A DNA stretch of 64,000 bases from Pseudoalteromonas sp. T1lg23B (GCF_002964665.1 NZ_PQBZ01000034.1:744429-808428); one strand, 5' to 3'. Shown: positions 8,299-18,804, counted from the first letter of the stretch. Translations and numbers: made by a program. The notes: a model not told the origin generated them from the sequence alone.

Positions 8299-10937
8299 TT
8301 ACTTTTTCTTCTTAGATGCTTTGGTTTCTTCTATCCACTTACCTTTTTCATAAGTGGCTTTCCAACCAGTCGCTTTACCATCAACCTCAGTCATCACATA
8401 CTGAGTTTTGGTTTTACGCGAATAACGCACGATAGCCAAATTACCGTCATCATCTTGCTCAGGTGCATCTGCTAAGTAATGGAACTTAGGCGATATCCTA
8501 TCCTTAAAACGTTTCAGCTCAGCAACCTTAGGTGCACGAGTTTCTCTCGATTTAGGGAAAGTATGAGCCGCTAAGAAAATACCTGACGCACCATCACGCA
8601 ATACAAAGTAGGCGTCCGACTTCTCACATTCAAGCTCTGGCAAGTGAACTGGGTCTTCTTTAGGTGGCGCAGGCTCACCATTTTTAAGCAGCTTACGAGT
8701 ATTTTTACACTCTTCATTGCTACAACCAAAGTATTTACCAAAACGCCCCGACTTAAGCTCCATATCTGAGCCGCACTTATCACACTCGATGATAGGACCG
8801 TCATAGCCTTTGATCTTAAAGGTGCCTTTTTCGACAACGTAACCTTTACATGCAGGATTGTTACCACATACATGCAACTTACGCGTTTCATCGATAAGGT
8901 ATGAATCCATCGCCGTTTCACAGATTGGACAACGCTTCATCTGCATCAATGTTTCTGTTTCCACATCTTCAACATCAGCGGCAATCGCCTCGTCACCCGA
9001 TACCAGATTCATTGTTGTGGTACAGCGCTTTTTGGTGGCAAGTTGTAGCCAGTACACCCAAGAAACACACCAGTAGACGCTGTACGAATACCCATTTTAC
9101 GATTACAGGTAGGACAGTCAATATCCGTCTCAACCATGACGTTTTGACGCATCCCGCCTTCTGCTTCTTCTCCCGCGGCAATTTCAAGTTGCTTAGAAAA
9201 GTCCGCATAAAACTTATCTAAAACTTGAGTCCAAACACGTTCGCCTTCTGCAATATCATCGAGTCTGTCTTCCATCTTCGCGGTAAAGTCGAAGTTCATC
9301 AGGTCATTAAAGTTCTCAACTAAGCGATCGGTAACTATCTCACCCATTTTTTCAGCAAAGAAACGACGGTTTTCAACCCGCACATAGCCTCTATCCTGAA
9401 TAGTCGAAATAATCGACGCATAAGTTGAAGGGCGACCAATACCTCGTTTTTCAAGCTCTTTTACAAGGCTAGCTTCACTGAATCGAGCCGGTGGCTTAGT
9501 AAAGTGCTGTCTTGGGTCTAAGGCCACTAAATCAATCGCATCCCCTTCACTGACAGGTGGAAGTGATTGCTCTTCTTCATTTTTCTTGCGCACAGAAGGT
9601 TGTACTTTAGTCCAACCATCAAAACGCATTACACGCCCTTTAGCTTTTAACGTATAGTCATTAGCGGCTATCGTCAGCGTTGTCAGATCATATTCCGCAG
9701 CCGTCATTTGACACGCCACAAACTGGCGCCAGATAAGTTCATATAGCTTCTTCGCGTCCGCATCGACCCCTTCAACGTGGCCCGATAAAACGTTCACATC
9801 TGAAGGACGTATTGCTTCGTGAGCTTCTTGAGCATTTTCTTTTGCGCTGTACTTAACTGGGTTTGCTGGTAAATATTTATCACCAAATTGTGTACCGATA
9901 TAATCTCGGCACATGGCGACCGCATCATTTGACAAATTGGTCGAATCTGTACGCATGTAGGTGATGTAACCCGCTTCATATAAACGCTGAGCTAACATCA
10001 TGGTTTTCTTTACACCATAGCCTAATCGCGTACTCGCTGCTTGTTGCATGGTCGACGTGATAAATGGCGCACTGGGTTTGCTCTTGCTTGGCTTTTCTTC
10101 AACCTTAACAACACGATAAGCGCTCTTTTCCAACTCTGCAACTGCGTGCATTGTTTGCGCTTCGTTTACTGGTTTAAAGGCATTGCCTTGATACTTTGTT
10201 ACTTCTAAACGGATCGGCTGCTTCGCAGCGGTAACGTCAGCATGAATATCCCAGAACTCTTCAGGAATGAAGGCCTTGATTTCTCTTTCACGCTCTACCA
10301 ACAATCGCACGGCGACAGACTGTACTCGACCCGCAGACAAACCTCTGGCCACTTTTTGCCAAAGCAAAGGTGACACCATAAAACCCACAACTCGGTCTAG
10401 GAAACGTCGCGCCTGTTGGGCGTAAACCATGTCGGTGTTCAGCTGCCCTGGAGTCTCAAACGCTTGCTGGATAGCATTTTTGGTAATTTCGTTAAATACA
10501 ACGCGCTTATACTTTTCAGGTTCGCCACCAATAATTTGTTCAAGGTGCCAAGCAATGGCCTCCCCTTCTCTATCCAAATCGGTTGCGAGATAAATTTGGT
10601 CTGCATTCTCAGCTAGCTTCTTTAACTCTTGTACCACCTTTTCTTTTCCTGGCAGTACTTCATAGTGAGGTTCCCAGCCTTTTTCCGGATCAATGCCCAT
10701 ACGCGCAACGAGATTCGCATAATCTTTGTTCTTCTTATATATGGCCTTTTCTTCAGGAGACATTTTTCTGACTTCGGCTGGACTTTTCGTAGCCAAGCCT
10801 TTTGTCTTTCCTGCACCGGATGTTGGCAAGTCACGCACATGTCCAACACTGGATTTTACGATATAGTCCTTACCTAAGTATTTATTAATTGTTTTTGCCT
10901 TTGCGGGAGACTCTACAATTACTAGCGATTTGCCCAT
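8299..10937 (-). CDS. topA: DNA topoisomerase I, interrupted by a single-base frameshift
   Basis: Relaxes negative supercoils through a 5'-phosphotyrosine intermediate. The N-terminal frame (9009-10937) has the Toprim domain ([19 protein letters not shown], then [15 protein letters not shown]) and the active-site tyrosine in [13 protein letters not shown]. It ends early inside the first zinc finger, at [14 protein letters not shown] followed by SAVPQQ and stop. The frame 8299-9057 continues with [17 protein letters not shown] and the remaining zinc fingers. A run of five A (minus strand, 9029-9033) where six are needed explains the break: one added A gives an 879-residue protein colinear with the E. 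coli enzyme (865). The gene is essential in most bacteria, so a sequence error is the likeliest cause. The N-terminus starts at ATG 10937. Confidence 0.93.
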
Positions 10938-11143
10938 AGCTGCCTATTTTTGACCCATTCTTGTCTGAGTTTTTGCCCATCTCGGGCGATTAATATTTAT
11001 AGGTATATCTACAAACACCTATTGTTACAAGCTTTAAATACAATCTTTTAGCTGATTAATGATTAATTACACAATTGCTGTTGCTATTTTAAGCAAAAAG
11101 TACAAAGCCAAATTTAAGCAGCGCAATATAAAGGAATCAATAC

Positions 11144-11174
11144 AAAAATGCCAACCCGAAGGTTGGCATTTTTA
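11144..11174 (-). terminator. Terminator of the Ig-like lipoprotein gene
   Basis: AAAAATGCCAACC, loop CGAA, GGTTGGCATTTTT: a near-perfect stem with T tracts in both orientations. It lies 8 bases after the minus-strand lipoprotein stop and 207 bases upstream of the topA start. Confidence 0.9.
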
Positions 11175-11181
11175 TTTTTTA

Positions 11182-14100
11182 TTATCCAGCGTCTTTGACT
11201 GTTATGCTGGCCGTTGTCGCCACTCCAGCCGGTGTGGTAAAGACAAATGACACCGTACCATCCTCTCTTTGATTGGCCTCAATCTCATTGGAAATGGTGA
11301 ATGCTATCATTGCTGCTGATTTCATTGACTGATTAGGAACTACAAAACTGGTTCCACCTGTGTAAACCCCATTATCTGCACTCACTTGAATTTCTGTTCC
11401 CTGTGGTAATGGGTTATTATGAATGTCGCTGTAATATAGCGATATTTGCACACTGCCAATATTATTTACAGTGGCAAAATTGACCTGCGCGATATCACAA
11501 AATGCATCTAACTCTGATGGCTCAAGCTGAAGTGCTATCGTACCTTCTATTTCTAGATCACTACAGTCTTGAGGTATTGTATGGCCGTTGGCTAGGCTCG
11601 CATCTTTGCTTACTACAAAACGATAAAATGCCTCACTACCAGACATAATAATTTCAGCGGTATCAAACACATCGATGATTGACTTGCTACATGCGCCCGC
11701 TTGTTGCTGCGCTGCTGTACAGCTTAGTCCATTGTATTTTCTATCTTTATCGGTAAACGTACCATCGCCGTTACTATCCCATAGCTTTTCAAAGTGTCCC
11801 GCATTGGTATTTAATGGAGAGCAAGGGTTTGAGTCACTGTTTGGTAAACAATTAGTACCGTCAAAGCTGCCATTTTCATTGTCGTCACGAAATGCCTCTG
11901 GTACATCGTACACTAGGCTAAATTCATTCTCATCAAACAAGCCGTTACCGTTTACATCGTTGAAGTTTTCTTCTCCATCGGTGATAGCAATCAAGGTTGC
12001 ACGACCTGCCAATGGCACCCCATCCTCGTGTACTGATGCATCTAGAATTCCATATGTACAAGGCGCAGAGTGACCAAAATATAAATCACAATTACGAGTG
12101 CTCTCTAACTCTGTAGTGCTGAGCTGGTTATTACCAACATTCAAAATTTGTTGGTGGCTCGGCGCTGAATTTCCCTGTCCTACTAAATAAGATTTTTTGG
12201 CTTTATATAATAATTTGGGATTATATGAATATAGCCTGTTGCCCCAATAATTCTGAGAGCATCCAACTTGATTTGGTTGTGAACAATCAATTGGGCTGCG
12301 AGGGTCACTTGCTGGTTTGTTCGTATAAAATGGGATCACATTCTGGCTCACCCAAGTTGCGCTACAACGCCCATCAATGGTTTCGCACTCAAGCTCGGCA
12401 TTAAACTGAGTACCATCAACGGTACCAACAGCGCCACCCTCGGCGCTAATGTACACTTTGGTGCCATCGTGCACGAAGTTACCGTATCTATCTGCAACAT
12501 TAACCACAATTGGTACTTCTTTATTACTTACATTGAGTGTCTCAGTATTGAGCGTCTCAATCGACAAAGACATAGTTGAGTTTACTGGTAAACCGCTGGT
12601 CACGCTCAAGCGGCTTGATACCGACATAATGGCTTCATCTTGTGGTACTAAGGTGATCTCACCGCTGGGACAATCAGCCGGCTTTGCAGAAGAAGTACAC
12701 TCATCAAAACGTTCTTGCCAACAGGTGACTTCATCATTGCTGTTACTTGGTATAAGCTCACTCGGGATAAAGCATGCCTGTACCACAAAACTTGAGGAGA
12801 CGTTGCCCGAGCTTACGATCACTTTTGCTTCACCCTGCGAGTCTGTACGGACGCTCTGCGGCACTAATGTTGCGTCACTGTGTTTGGCTCTAAGTCTGAA
12901 ATCTAACCTTTGATTTGCGGCACCGCCGCTTAAGCTGTTAATGAGCTTAAAGGTTAATTCAGATGATTCTTTGCGTTGTGTTCCACCTGTTCCACGAAGC
13001 GCTAACAGGCTCTCTGAAGCGTCCACAAATTCTATCGCTTGAGGCTTGGCTGGTGAAACGGGAATGACTACTTGTTCAGTCTCTGAGTTGCCACCTTTTG
13101 AAATGGTCACGGAAACCGTATCACCCGTTGCGATATCGCAGCCTAAGTTTTTGTAAGTTGAGTAGGCAATGCCCCCTACGCTGGTGGCGTTACTATCGAC
13201 TTGTGCTTTATCACTCTCAGCACACCCTGACGAGAATGCCACATCTAAAGGCGTCGTCACAAAATCGCCATTTTGATCCCTAATCTCAACCGTGATCAAC
13301 GTGGTTTCACCAGCCCCTAACGCAATAGTATTACCCTCTGAGTCTTGGCGCAGGCCATTATCTATATTGAGAGACAGATCCTCTGCGCCACTGGTAAAGG
13401 CAAATTCAGTTTCCACTTCATTGAAGCTTGCTGTGAGCTGCCCTGCACCACCTTGTAGTGGCGGACGGTACTTGAACAACGCAAAGCCAAAGTTATCGGT
13501 GACACTCTTCTGGCCAGACAAAATCGTACCAATATCAGCTTCTAACTCAACAAGCACGCCTGATATTCCAAGCCCTGATTTGGTGCTAGCTGCACCCACT
13601 AGTACGTCAACCTCTTGAATAGCATCGATTCTGTTGGTGGCATTACACACTGTAGCAAGATCGCTGAGTGCAATTGTGTCTCGTTCACCTTCCCATCCAG
13701 CGGGACAGTCTGCCAGCACTTTTATCAACAGCTTGGTACCATCTTCTTGCGCGTCGGCTTCGTCACCCGATGAATAAAATACCGTGTTTTCTGTGTGAGT
13801 TTCACCCTCAGAGTCAACATATGTGGCCGTCACTTGACCCCAACCTCGATTCTCCCCACTGGCGATGGAAATGGTAGCAATGCCCGAGGAATTGGTCGCA
13901 CCGGTGCCCGACTCGGGGCTCAACCTGCCCGCATGCAATAAACTGAATACAACAAGCTTACCCGTCACAGGCACATCACCTTGAGTGATCGTTGCAGTCA
14001 CAACACCTAAATTGTCCTGCGATACGGGGTTGTTTTCATCAAGAAGATCTCCGTCGCTGTCTAGCGCTTGGATAGTCAGCACGATGTCACCACTTTGATC

Positions 14101-14208
14101 GGTCGTGCCATCAGTACCATCTGTACTTTTCTCAATTGAACCACCGCCACCACAAGCGGTCAGTAGCAAACTCAGCATCATGATGCTTAACCAGCGCATT
14201 AAAGGCAT
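11182..14208 (-). CDS. Large lipoprotein with bacterial Ig-like (Big_1) repeats
   Basis: A 1008-residue protein with a lipoprotein signal peptide: a hydrophobic stretch, then LLTAC with the acylated Cys at 19, followed by GGGGS. The body is built of invasin-like Ig domains: ITQGDVPVTGKLVVFSLLHA with TNSSGIATISIASG near 75-130, a second unit near 285-360, a third near 565-610 (VNVADRYGNFVHDGTKVYIS) and one at the C-terminus (about 930-1005). Near 750-815 are three Asp-rich EF-hand-like loops (DVNGNGLFDENEF, DDNENGSFDG, DSNGDGTFTDKD), probably calcium sites. There are many cysteines. No enzymatic domain is visible. It is likely outer-membrane anchored and structural or adhesive. ATG 14199 is an alternative start. 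It is monocistronic. Confidence 0.85.
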   Translation of the reverse strand: MPLMRWLSIMMLSLLLTACGGGGSIEKSTDGTDGTTDQSGDIVLTIQALDSDGDLLDENNPVSQDNLGVVTATITQGDVPVTGKLVVFSLLHAGRLSPESGTGATNSSGIATISIASGENRGWGQVTATYVDSEGETHTENTVFYSSGDEADAQEDGTKLLIKVLADCPAGWEGERDTIALSDLATVCNATNRIDAIQEVDVLVGAASTKSGLGISGVLVELEADIGTILSGQKSVTDNFGFALFKYRPPLQGGAGQLTASFNEVETEFAFTSGAEDLSLNIDNGLRQDSEGNTIALGAGETTLITVEIRDQNGDFVTTPLDVAFSSGCAESDKAQVDSNATSVGGIAYSTYKNLGCDIATGDTVSVTISKGGNSETEQVVIPVSPAKPQAIEFVDASESLLALRGTGGTQRKESSELTFKLINSLSGGAANQRLDFRLRAKHSDATLVPQSVRTDSQGEAKVIVSSGNVSSSFVVQACFIPSELIPSNSNDEVTCWQERFDECTSSAKPADCPSGEITLVPQDEAIMSVSSRLSVTSGLPVNSTMSLSIETLNTETLNVSNKEVPIVVNVADRYGNFVHDGTKVYISAEGGAVGTVDGTQFNAELECETIDGRCSATWVSQNVIPFYTNKPASDPRSPIDCSQPNQVGCSQNYWGNRLYSYNPKLLYKAKKSYLVGQGNSAPSHQQILNVGNNQLSTTELESTRNCDLYFGHSAPCTYGILDASVHEDGVPLAGRATLIAITDGEENFNDVNGNGLFDENEFSLVYDVPEAFRDDNENGSFDGTNCLPNSDSNPCSPLNTNAGHFEKLWDSNGDGTFTDKDRKYNGLSCTAAQQQAGACSKSIIDVFDTAEIIMSGSEAFYRFVVSKDASLANGHTIPQDCSDLEIEGTIALQLEPSELDAFCDIAQVNFATVNNIGSVQISLYYSDIHNNPLPQGTEIQVSADNGVYTGGTSFVVPNQSMKSAAMIAFTISNEIEANQREDGTVSFVFTTPAGVATTASITVKDAG

Positions 14209-14369
14209 TAACCTCTCTCCCTAGCACAATTTTGAAGTTAAATTTTTTCTCATACTACCTTAGAAAGCGCTCAAAAATCACAGTTTTTTCGTATTTTCTC
14301 ACCGATTTTTTTTGGTCAAATGCGGGCGGCCTGTTAGGCTATGCAGATCTATTGTTGTAAATCTCAATT

Positions 14370-15701
14370 ATGAACATGCAAAAAAATAACAAAATGAGTT
14401 TAACCACACGGATTATGCTGGGTATGTTGGCCGGTATTATTCTGGGCTTATCACTCCAAGCACTGTTTTCTGGCCAAACTGAATATTTGATTCCACTTGG
14501 TCTGTTCGATTTCCCTGTCAAAAGCTTTTTAGTTGATGGACTTTTTCACGTCGGTGGGCAAATTTTTATTGCCAGCTTAAAAATGTTAGTAGTTCCATTG
14601 GTTTTTATCTCCCTTGTATGTGGAACCTGTAGTCTAAGTGATCCCAAGAAATTAGGCCGCTTGGGAGGCAAATCAATTGTCTTATATTTGATGACAACTG
14701 CCATCGCCATTACCGTTGCTATTTCCTTAGCGCTTATTTTTGCGCCTGGCGTTGGCCAAGAATTACCGACGAATGCCACCTATGAAGTGCAAGAAGCACC
14801 CACTTTGGCTCAGGTGATTATCAATATGTTCCCTACCAACCCCATTAGTGCGATGGCCGATGGCAATATGTTACAAGTTATCGTGTTTGCATTGCTATTT
14901 GGTATTGCCATGGCACTAAGTGGCGAACCGGGTAAGCGTGTCGCCAAAGTATTTGATGACCTAAACACGGTAGTGCTTAAACTAGTCACCATTTTAATGA
15001 ACTTAGCGCCTTACGGGGTGTTTTGTTTAATGGCAAAACTGTTCACCACCATTGAAATTGACTTAATCTGGGGTTTGGCTAAATACTTCTTCATTGTGCT
15101 TTTCGCACTGTTTATTCACGGCCTTATCAATTACTCCATCATCTTAAAGGCGTTGACGGGCCTGAGCCCAATTACCTTCCTTAAGAAAATGAAAGACGCA
15201 TGCATGTTTGCGTTCAGTACATCAAGCTCCAGTGCCACGATGCCAGTGACACTAGAGACTGCGACTAAAAAGCTTGGCGCACACAATTCAGTGGCCTCCT
15301 TCACAGTGCCGCTTGGCGCAACCATCAATATGGATGGCACGGCCATTACGCAAGGTGTAGCAACGGTATTTATTGCACAAGTCTATGCGATTGATTTAAG
15401 CATTGCTGATTATCTGATGGTAATTTTAACAGCCACATTAGCGTCGGTCGGTACAGCTGGCGTACCTGGAGTAGGCCTCATCATGCTAGCTATGGTGCTA
15501 AATCAAGTTGGTTTACCTGTTGAGGGGATTGCAATCATTATAGGTGTAGACAGACTGTTAGATATGACGCGTACAGCGGTCAACGTAACTGGTGACTGTA
15601 TGGTTACTTGTATTGTTGCCAAGTCAGAAAACGAGTTTGACCTAGCAACCTTTAACGACCCAGATGCAGCTAAAGAGCTTGAAGAAAAAACATCTCTTTA
15701 A
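14370..15701 (+). CDS. Dicarboxylate/amino acid:cation symporter (DAACS family)
   Basis: A 443-residue inner-membrane carrier of the GltP/DctA type. Visible hallmarks are LGMLAGIILGLSLQALF at the N-terminus, LKMLVVPLVFISLVCG, the serine-rich re-entrant loop FAFSTSSSSATMPVTLE (about 280-296), TVPLGATINMDGTAITQG (NMDGT motif) and DRLLDMTRTAVNVTGD at the C-terminus, which carries the substrate-binding Asp/Asn residues. It should import glutamate, aspartate or C4-dicarboxylates with Na+ or H+; the exact substrate is not decidable here. It is transcribed alone and divergent from the Ig-like lipoprotein gene. The ATG at 14370 follows a weak upstream site; M3 and M9 are in-frame alternatives. Confidence 0.9.
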   Translation: MNMQKNNKMSLTTRIMLGMLAGIILGLSLQALFSGQTEYLIPLGLFDFPVKSFLVDGLFHVGGQIFIASLKMLVVPLVFISLVCGTCSLSDPKKLGRLGGKSIVLYLMTTAIAITVAISLALIFAPGVGQELPTNATYEVQEAPTLAQVIINMFPTNPISAMADGNMLQVIVFALLFGIAMALSGEPGKRVAKVFDDLNTVVLKLVTILMNLAPYGVFCLMAKLFTTIEIDLIWGLAKYFFIVLFALFIHGLINYSIILKALTGLSPITFLKKMKDACMFAFSTSSSSATMPVTLETATKKLGAHNSVASFTVPLGATINMDGTAITQGVATVFIAQVYAIDLSIADYLMVILTATLASVGTAGVPGVGLIMLAMVLNQVGLPVEGIAIIIGVDRLLDMTRTAVNVTGDCMVTCIVAKSENEFDLATFNDPDAAKELEEKTSL

Positions 15702-15713
15702 TGGCTCCTACAT

Positions 15714-15742
15714 AAAAAAGCCCGCATTAAGCGGGCTTTTTT
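15714..15742. terminator. Bidirectional terminator between symporter and metC
   Basis: AAAAAAGCCCGC, loop ATTAA, GCGGGCTTTTTT: a compact GC stem with A and T tracts, lying between convergent genes. Confidence 0.9.
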
Positions 15743-15765
15743 ATTAGTAGATACGCTATCGCTGA

Positions 15766-16935
15766 TTAGCAATTTTGCTCGTATATCTTAAGGGCTTGTT
15801 CTAAATCCTCAATTAAGTCCTCAACGTCTTCAAGACCAATGTGCAAGCGTATTATCGGCCCTTGTGACCAACCAGTGGTACTGCGCAGCCCTGCAACTGA
15901 TTTATTGGCAGTCACCAAACTCTCATAGCCACCCCACGAGAATCCCATTTTAAAGTGCTCTAATGCATCTAGAAACGCATTAATCGCTTTTTGAGTACCA
16001 GTACGCATCACAACTGAAAATAAGCCATTACTGCCGTTAAAGTCGCGTTTGAAGAACTCATGCCCTGGGCATGTGGGCATGGCTGGATGCCTAACATGGT
16101 CCACCAATGGGTGTTCACTCAACCATTGTGCCACTGCCAATGCTGATTTTTCATGTTGCGCCAAGCGAACAGGCATAGTGCGTAAGCCTCGCAAAGCAAG
16201 ATAAGCATCATCAGCAGAAGTACATTGCCCTAACAGATAAGAGTTTTCTCTAAGAGTTGGCCAGTGCTTTTCATTTGCCACAGCCACGCCCATCATCACA
16301 TCTGAATGCCCGACTATGTATTTTGTTGCCGCCTGAATACTAATGTCTACGCCATGATCCAATGGCTTGTAATGCCAACCATTGCCATAGGTATTGTCCA
16401 ACATAGTGATCACACCATGCTGATTTGCCACTTTAACTAGGCTTGGCACATCCTGTACTTCCATGGTGATGGAACCTGGCGACTCTAAAAATAGCACTTT
16501 GGTGTTTTTCTGGATCAGAGCGTCAATGCCAGCGCCAATCATTGGGTCGTAATAAGTGGTGCTGATCCCAAGGCCCGCGAGAATTTTATCGCAGAAGTCC
16601 CGAGTCGGTTCGTAAGCGGTATCCACCATCAACAGATGATCGCCCGCTTTTAAGAAAGATAACAACGCTTGACTTATTGCCGCCGCACCACAGGGATACA
16701 AAGCGCAGCCTGCACCGTTTTCAAGCTCCATGATAGCGTCTTGCAAGGCATAGTGCGTATGGGTACCACGACGACCATAAAACAACGTACGATTTCCCCG
16801 CTCTTTGATGGCTTCATGTAAATCTGCAACACTGTCAAACACCACGGTTGAAGCGCGCTGAACAACAGGATTCACGACACCCTGTGTGTATTGAGATTTA
16901 CGGCCAGCACCGACCAGCTTTGTGTTTTTTTTCAT
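15766..16935 (-). CDS. metC: Cystathionine beta-lyase MetC
   Basis: A PLP enzyme that splits cystathionine to homocysteine, ammonia and pyruvate in methionine synthesis. Of 389 residues from ATG 16935 (MKKNTKLVGAGRKSQYTQ), key elements are GNRTLFYGRRGTHTHYALQ (the Tyr/Arg of the phosphate site), YPCGAAAISQALL, LDNTYGNGWHYKPLDHG, the Schiff-base Lys in QAATKYIVGHSDVMMG, and SWGGYESLVTAN, characteristic of MetC rather than MetB. I chose 16935 over an upstream in-frame start because AGGTG lies just before it, overlapping the nudC stop 2 bases away. It forms an operon with nudC. Confidence 0.93.
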   Translation of the reverse strand: MKKNTKLVGAGRKSQYTQGVVNPVVQRASTVVFDSVADLHEAIKERGNRTLFYGRRGTHTHYALQDAIMELENGAGCALYPCGAAAISQALLSFLKAGDHLLMVDTAYEPTRDFCDKILAGLGISTTYYDPMIGAGIDALIQKNTKVLFLESPGSITMEVQDVPSLVKVANQHGVITMLDNTYGNGWHYKPLDHGVDISIQAATKYIVGHSDVMMGVAVANEKHWPTLRENSYLLGQCTSADDAYLALRGLRTMPVRLAQHEKSALAVAQWLSEHPLVDHVRHPAMPTCPGHEFFKRDFNGSNGLFSVVMRTGTQKAINAFLDALEHFKMGFSWGGYESLVTANKSVAGLRSTTGWSQGPIIRLHIGLEDVEDLIEDLEQALKIYEQNC

Positions 16936-16937
16936 TT

Positions 16938-17861
16938 TTACACCTTTATATGTGCGCGCCAATATTCAACTAAATAACGAGAGATGGAATCTGGACGAGT
17001 TAGCTTATAACCCGAGTCTGTATCACCCCACTGCCCAAATGCACTTAATTGTTCACGAGAGAACCACTGCGCGTCTTCTAAGTCATCTTGATCAATTTTG
17101 ATGTCTGTGGAGGTCGCTTTGCCGATAAAGCCCAGCATCAACGATGAGGGAAATGGCCAAGGCTGTGAAGCGATATATTCAACGTCTTCCACATCAATGT
17201 TGGCTTCTTCTTTGACTTCTCTTATGACCGCTTGCTCAAGAGTTTCCCCTGGGTCAACAAAACCCGCTAACGTTGAGTACACTCCCTGTGGCCAACTCGC
17301 TTGACGGCCCATTAGGCATCGTTCTACACCATCTTCAAAAGTGTGCGTGATGAGCATAATCACTGCCGGATCCGTACGTGGGAATGTCATATGTTTACAT
17401 TGGCTATTTTGACAAACTCGGGCGTGCCCAGCTTCTATGCTCTCATTGGTGTAGCCACAGCGCCCACAAAAACGGTGAGTTTTATGCCAGTAGCACAATC
17501 CTCTAGCCAATACACCAACCGAGGCCATGTTATAATCTAGTTGCAGGCCAATATTTCGCATATCAACAAACTCAAGTTCATTAGTGGCCAACAGCTTTGC
17601 AGAATGTTCAGACCCAGACACATCCAAAGCAAAATAACTGTGCTGCTCATCTACACCGAGTAAAACGGCATTTCTTCTGTCGAAATGACTCACCTGCGAG
17701 AGACTGAGCAATTGCAATTCGCAACAGGCCACATTGACTAGGTTTCTATCTTTATCAATAAGTAGCCAACGGCTGTTTGAATTTATTTGTTGTTCTATCC
17801 ACTGCTGATCTTTGCGTTCATTGGTGGCACGATTAAGGTGCATATACGAGTAATGTAACAA
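16938..17861 (-). CDS. nudC: NAD+ diphosphatase / RNA decapping Nudix hydrolase NudC
   Basis: Hydrolyses NAD(H) to NMN(H) and AMP and removes NAD caps from RNA in the family members studied. The 307-residue protein has the zinc ribbon HRFCGRCGYTNESIEAGHAR followed by CQNSQC, then the Nudix box starting GFVDPGETLEQAVIREVKEE and the NudC-specific SQPWPFPSSLMLGF. The N-terminal 120 residues are weakly conserved, as is usual. The TTG at 17861 is supported by AAGGA about 7 bases upstream; ATG 17843 has no such site. Its stop lies 2 bases before metC, so the two are translationally coupled. Confidence 0.92.
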   Translation of the reverse strand: MLHYSYMHLNRATNERKDQQWIEQQINSNSRWLLIDKDRNLVNVACCELQLLSLSQVSHFDRRNAVLLGVDEQHSYFALDVSGSEHSAKLLATNELEFVDMRNIGLQLDYNMASVGVLARGLCYWHKTHRFCGRCGYTNESIEAGHARVCQNSQCKHMTFPRTDPAVIMLITHTFEDGVERCLMGRQASWPQGVYSTLAGFVDPGETLEQAVIREVKEEANIDVEDVEYIASQPWPFPSSLMLGFIGKATSTDIKIDQDDLEDAQWFSREQLSAFGQWGDTDSGYKLTRPDSISRYLVEYWRAHIKV

Positions 17862-17964
17862 AGCCTGATCCTTGTTGAAAATGTTTGCATAAAGCTACCA
17901 CATACACATCAAAAGCTAAACTCCTACCACCGCACAGAACGCGCTTAGCGCTTGAAAAAAGACC

Positions 17965-17988
17965 AAAAAAAAGCCCTTTCGGGCTTAA
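17965..17988 (-). terminator. Terminator after nagB
   Basis: On the minus strand, AAGCCC, loop GAAA, GGGCTT then eight T. It lies just downstream of the corrected nagB stop at 18009, which fits the longer nagB reading. Confidence 0.85.
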
Positions 17989-18008
17989 AACTATAGTGTA
18001 ACTCCACA

Positions 18009-18804
18009 CTACAAAGAGGCAAGGTAATCTTGAAGCTTTTGATTTTCAGCTTCGATATGTTGATAAAATTCAATATCTTTAAGCTTAGACGCCGCCTTTT
18101 AGGTCAATCACTATCACCGCATCTTTATGTAGCTGCAATGCCGAGGCAGGACAAGCAGCGGTTAGTGGCCCCTCTACCATGGCATGCACGGCGTCAGCCT
18201 TATTTTCACCCGTCGCAAGTAATACGACTTTTTTTGCGTCTAAAATTGTGCCAATGCCCATAGTGATGGACAAGTGCGGCTGGTATTCCCCTTCTTCAAA
18301 GAACCGCGCATTGTCTTCGATGGTTTCTCTGGTCAAAGTTTTTACCCGGGTTCGAGAAGTTAAACCAGATGAAGGCTCGTTGAAACCAATATGTCCATTA
18401 CGACCAATACCCAACAGTTGTAAGTCAACCCCTCCAGCTGCAGCCATACGAGCTTCATAATCTTGACATGCTGTGATCGGGTTTTTCGCATCACCTGGTG
18501 GAACATGCGTGTTGTCTTTATCGATATCGATATGATTAAACAGTTGTTCGTTCATGAAAAAGCGATAGCTTTGTGGATGAGCGCCATCTAGCCCTAGGTA
18601 TTCGTCTAGATTAAATGTGGTTGCGTCTTTGAAACTGATCAACCCCTCGCGATTGCGGCGAATAAGCTCTTGATATAGAGCCACTGGTGTTGAGCCAGTT
18701 GCCAAGCCCAGAACCGATTCAGCTTTGCGTTGTAACTGAGTTGAGAAAATATCTGCGCCATAGGCTGCCACTTCTGCGGCATCATTCAAAATAACAATTT
18801 GCAT
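18009..18804 (-). CDS. nagB: Glucosamine-6-phosphate deaminase, frameshifted near the C-terminus
   Basis: Converts GlcN-6-P to fructose-6-P and ammonia, the last step of GlcNAc use. It starts at ATG 18804 ([16 protein letters not shown]). Signatures: [34 protein letters not shown] (catalytic Asp), [17 protein letters not shown] and the His loop. The frame as given stops at 18085 after DLKGGV, 25 residues short. One G too many at 18096 explains this: without it the protein continues [20 protein letters not shown] to a stop at 18009, giving 264 residues and matching the C-terminus of the family (E. coli, 266). A base-calling error is likely. An operator-like palindrome lies 118 bases upstream. 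Confidence 0.92.

Noticed and set aside
9029..9033. topA break as programmed ribosomal frameshifting
   Set aside because: Five A after CC do not allow tandem re-pairing (CCA to ACC), no downstream stem is evident, and two other conserved genes here show similar one-base breaks.
11059..11250. Plus-strand 63-codon frame upstream of topA
   Set aside because: It runs through a strong terminator and into the antisense of the lipoprotein gene, with no ribosome-binding site.
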